Assembly: GCF_003207955.1 (NCBI RefSeq)
Contig: NZ_NOXG01000003.1
Coordinates: forward strand, 124,001-188,000
Length of the DNA stretch: 64,000 bases
Direction of reading: 5' to 3'
Source: Novacetimonas pomaceti
GTDB lineage: Bacteria; Pseudomonadota; Alphaproteobacteria; Acetobacterales; Acetobacteraceae
Position numbers and translations under genes: made by a program
Shown here: positions 63,190-64,000 of the stretch, piece by piece
How positions within the stretch are numbered: position 1 is the first letter of the stretch
Layout of the letters: each line of letters opens with the position of its first letter
The notes under the pieces: model-generated
Seen by the model: the letters and a program-made list of their open reading frames with translations, nothing else
What the model was told of the DNA's origin: nothing
Databases searched by the model: none

Positions 63190-64000
63190 ATGTTCAACGC
63201 CATCATGATCGACAAGACCCGCACAGGATCCCGTGCGGGGCTGCGCAGTGTTGATCCCGCCGACCTGCCCGAAGGCGAGATCACGGTGCGCGTCAGCTAT
63301 TCATCCCTCAATTACAAGGACGCGCTTGCCATTACCGGGCGCGGCCCCGTGGTGCGGCAGTTCCCCATGATACCGGGGATCGACCTGGCGGGGAAATCAT
63401 TTCCTCCGCCGATCCGGTCTACCGGCCCGGCGATCAGGTGATCGCCAACGGATGGGGACTGGGCGAGACACACTGGGGCGGCCTGTCGCAGATGGCGCGC
63501 GTGCACGGGAAATGGCTGCTTCCGCGCCCGCGCGCATTTTCCGCGCGGCAGTGCATGGCGATCGGGACGGCGGGCTATACCGCCATGCTGTGCATCATGG
63601 CCCTGGAAAAGGGGGGAATCGCGCCCGGCGATGGCGACATCGTGGTCACCGGGGCGGGCGGCGGCGTCGGCAGCATCGCCATCGCGCTGCTGGCGCGGCT
63701 GGGATATCGCGTGGTGGCGGTGACCGGGCGCGACAGCCTGACGGAATACCTGCGGCGGCTGGGCGCGGCCGAAGTGGTGGGACGTTCGGTCCTGACCCAT
63801 ACCGGCCGCCCGCTGCAGCCCGCGCGATGGAGCGGTGCCATCGACGTCGCGGGGGGAAAGATCCTTGCGGCCCTGTGTGCGACAATGCGCCCGGGCGGCG
63901 TCATCGCGGCCTGCGGGCTGGCGGCGGGAATGGACCTGCCGCTGACGGTCGCGCCGTTCATCCTGCGTGGCATCACCCTGCACGGGATCGACAGCGTGAT
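63190..64000 (+). pseudogene. acuI: AcuI/YhdH-type acryloyl-CoA reductase, with a one-base frameshift; runs off the window
   Basis: The first frame starts MFNAIMIDKTRTGSRAGLRS and matches the YhdH/AcuI branch of the MDR superfamily up to PMIPGIDLAG. It then shifts by minus one in the G run at 63390-63393 and, in the first frame, stops at 63441 after an unrelated KSFPPPIRS tail. Restoring one G continues in the second frame as EIISSADPVYRPGDQVIANG, GLGETHWGGLSQ and VVTGAGGGVGSIAIALL, which is the NAD(P) domain of the same enzyme. That frame stays open to the window edge. CGGAGAG lies nine bases before the ATG. It could be a real pseudogene or a sequencing error. Confidence 0.85.

Noticed and set aside
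1..64000. CRISPR arrays, prophage or plasmid replication genes
   Set aside because: No regularly spaced direct repeats, cas genes, capsid, tail or replication-initiation genes were seen.

Overview
The window is a gene-dense, GC-rich chromosomal segment of an alphaproteobacterium, most probably an acetic acid bacterium (Acetobacteraceae, close to Komagataeibacter/Gluconacetobacter). Supports are the circularly permuted two-piece tmRNA with tag ANDNSEVLAVAA, the alphaproteobacterial order cvpA-purF-SDR, the Mla, ExbB/ExbD and SspB proteins of alphaproteobacterial type, and a dispersed palindromic repeat of about 100-165 bp present nine times. The genus is an inference; no 16S gene is present.

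Layout. 0-5.5 kb: end of an Mrp/ApbC Fe-S carrier gene, then a minus-strand queuosine operon (queA-tgt-queG) followed by a ribbon-helix-helix protein and a DjlA-like co-chaperone. 5.7-9.6 kb: a small conserved protein, a PEBP-like protein, a VOC protein, class I fumarase and the ClpXP adaptor SspB. 9.7-10.1 kb: the split tmRNA gene, upstream of sspB on the same strand, so the degradation tag and its adaptor are neighbours. 10.2-13 kb: thyX and the outer-membrane lipid transport pair mlaA-mlaC. 13-20 kb: GNAT acetyltransferase, an excisionase-like HTH protein with a C-terminal membrane anchor, an OmpH/Skp-like protein, YbaK deacylase, then cvpA-purF and an SDR lacking its catalytic residues, and a HisE-like small protein. 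20-24.1 kb: metH, with a short divergent gene that looks like an isolated switch-region piece of a CobW/COG0523 GTPase.

24.2-35.4 kb is the main accessory region: six tightly packed plus-strand genes encoding a type I secretion ABC transporter with a C39-like domain, a HlyD adaptor, a Sel1-repeat protein, a two-headed GT2/GT4 glycosyltransferase, a protein with ChW-like repeats and a basic tail, and a second GT4. No TolC or RTX substrate is visible, so it looks like an orphan secretion/glycosylation locus. 35.5-45.1 kb: ppa, tRNA-Ile(CAU), ettA, a small lipoprotein, xseA and purD (divergent), an MFS transporter, and a purine salvage pair (NCS2 permease, guanine deaminase-like).

45.4-51.7 kb: a TonB-dependent receptor and the tonB-exbB-exbD-exbD energising operon. 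52.6-55.0 kb: a translationally coupled three-gene set (tyrosine recombinase, unknown protein, ScpA-like protein) that resembles a mobile or segregation module. 55-64 kb: adenine deaminase, a TPP riboswitch with thiC, ilvE, a nitroreductase, a succinate-semialdehyde dehydrogenase-like gene, and an acuI/yhdH-like gene that runs off the window and carries a one-base frameshift.

The palindromic repeats sit in seven of the eight convergent intergenic gaps and in two tandem gaps, never in a divergent promoter region.
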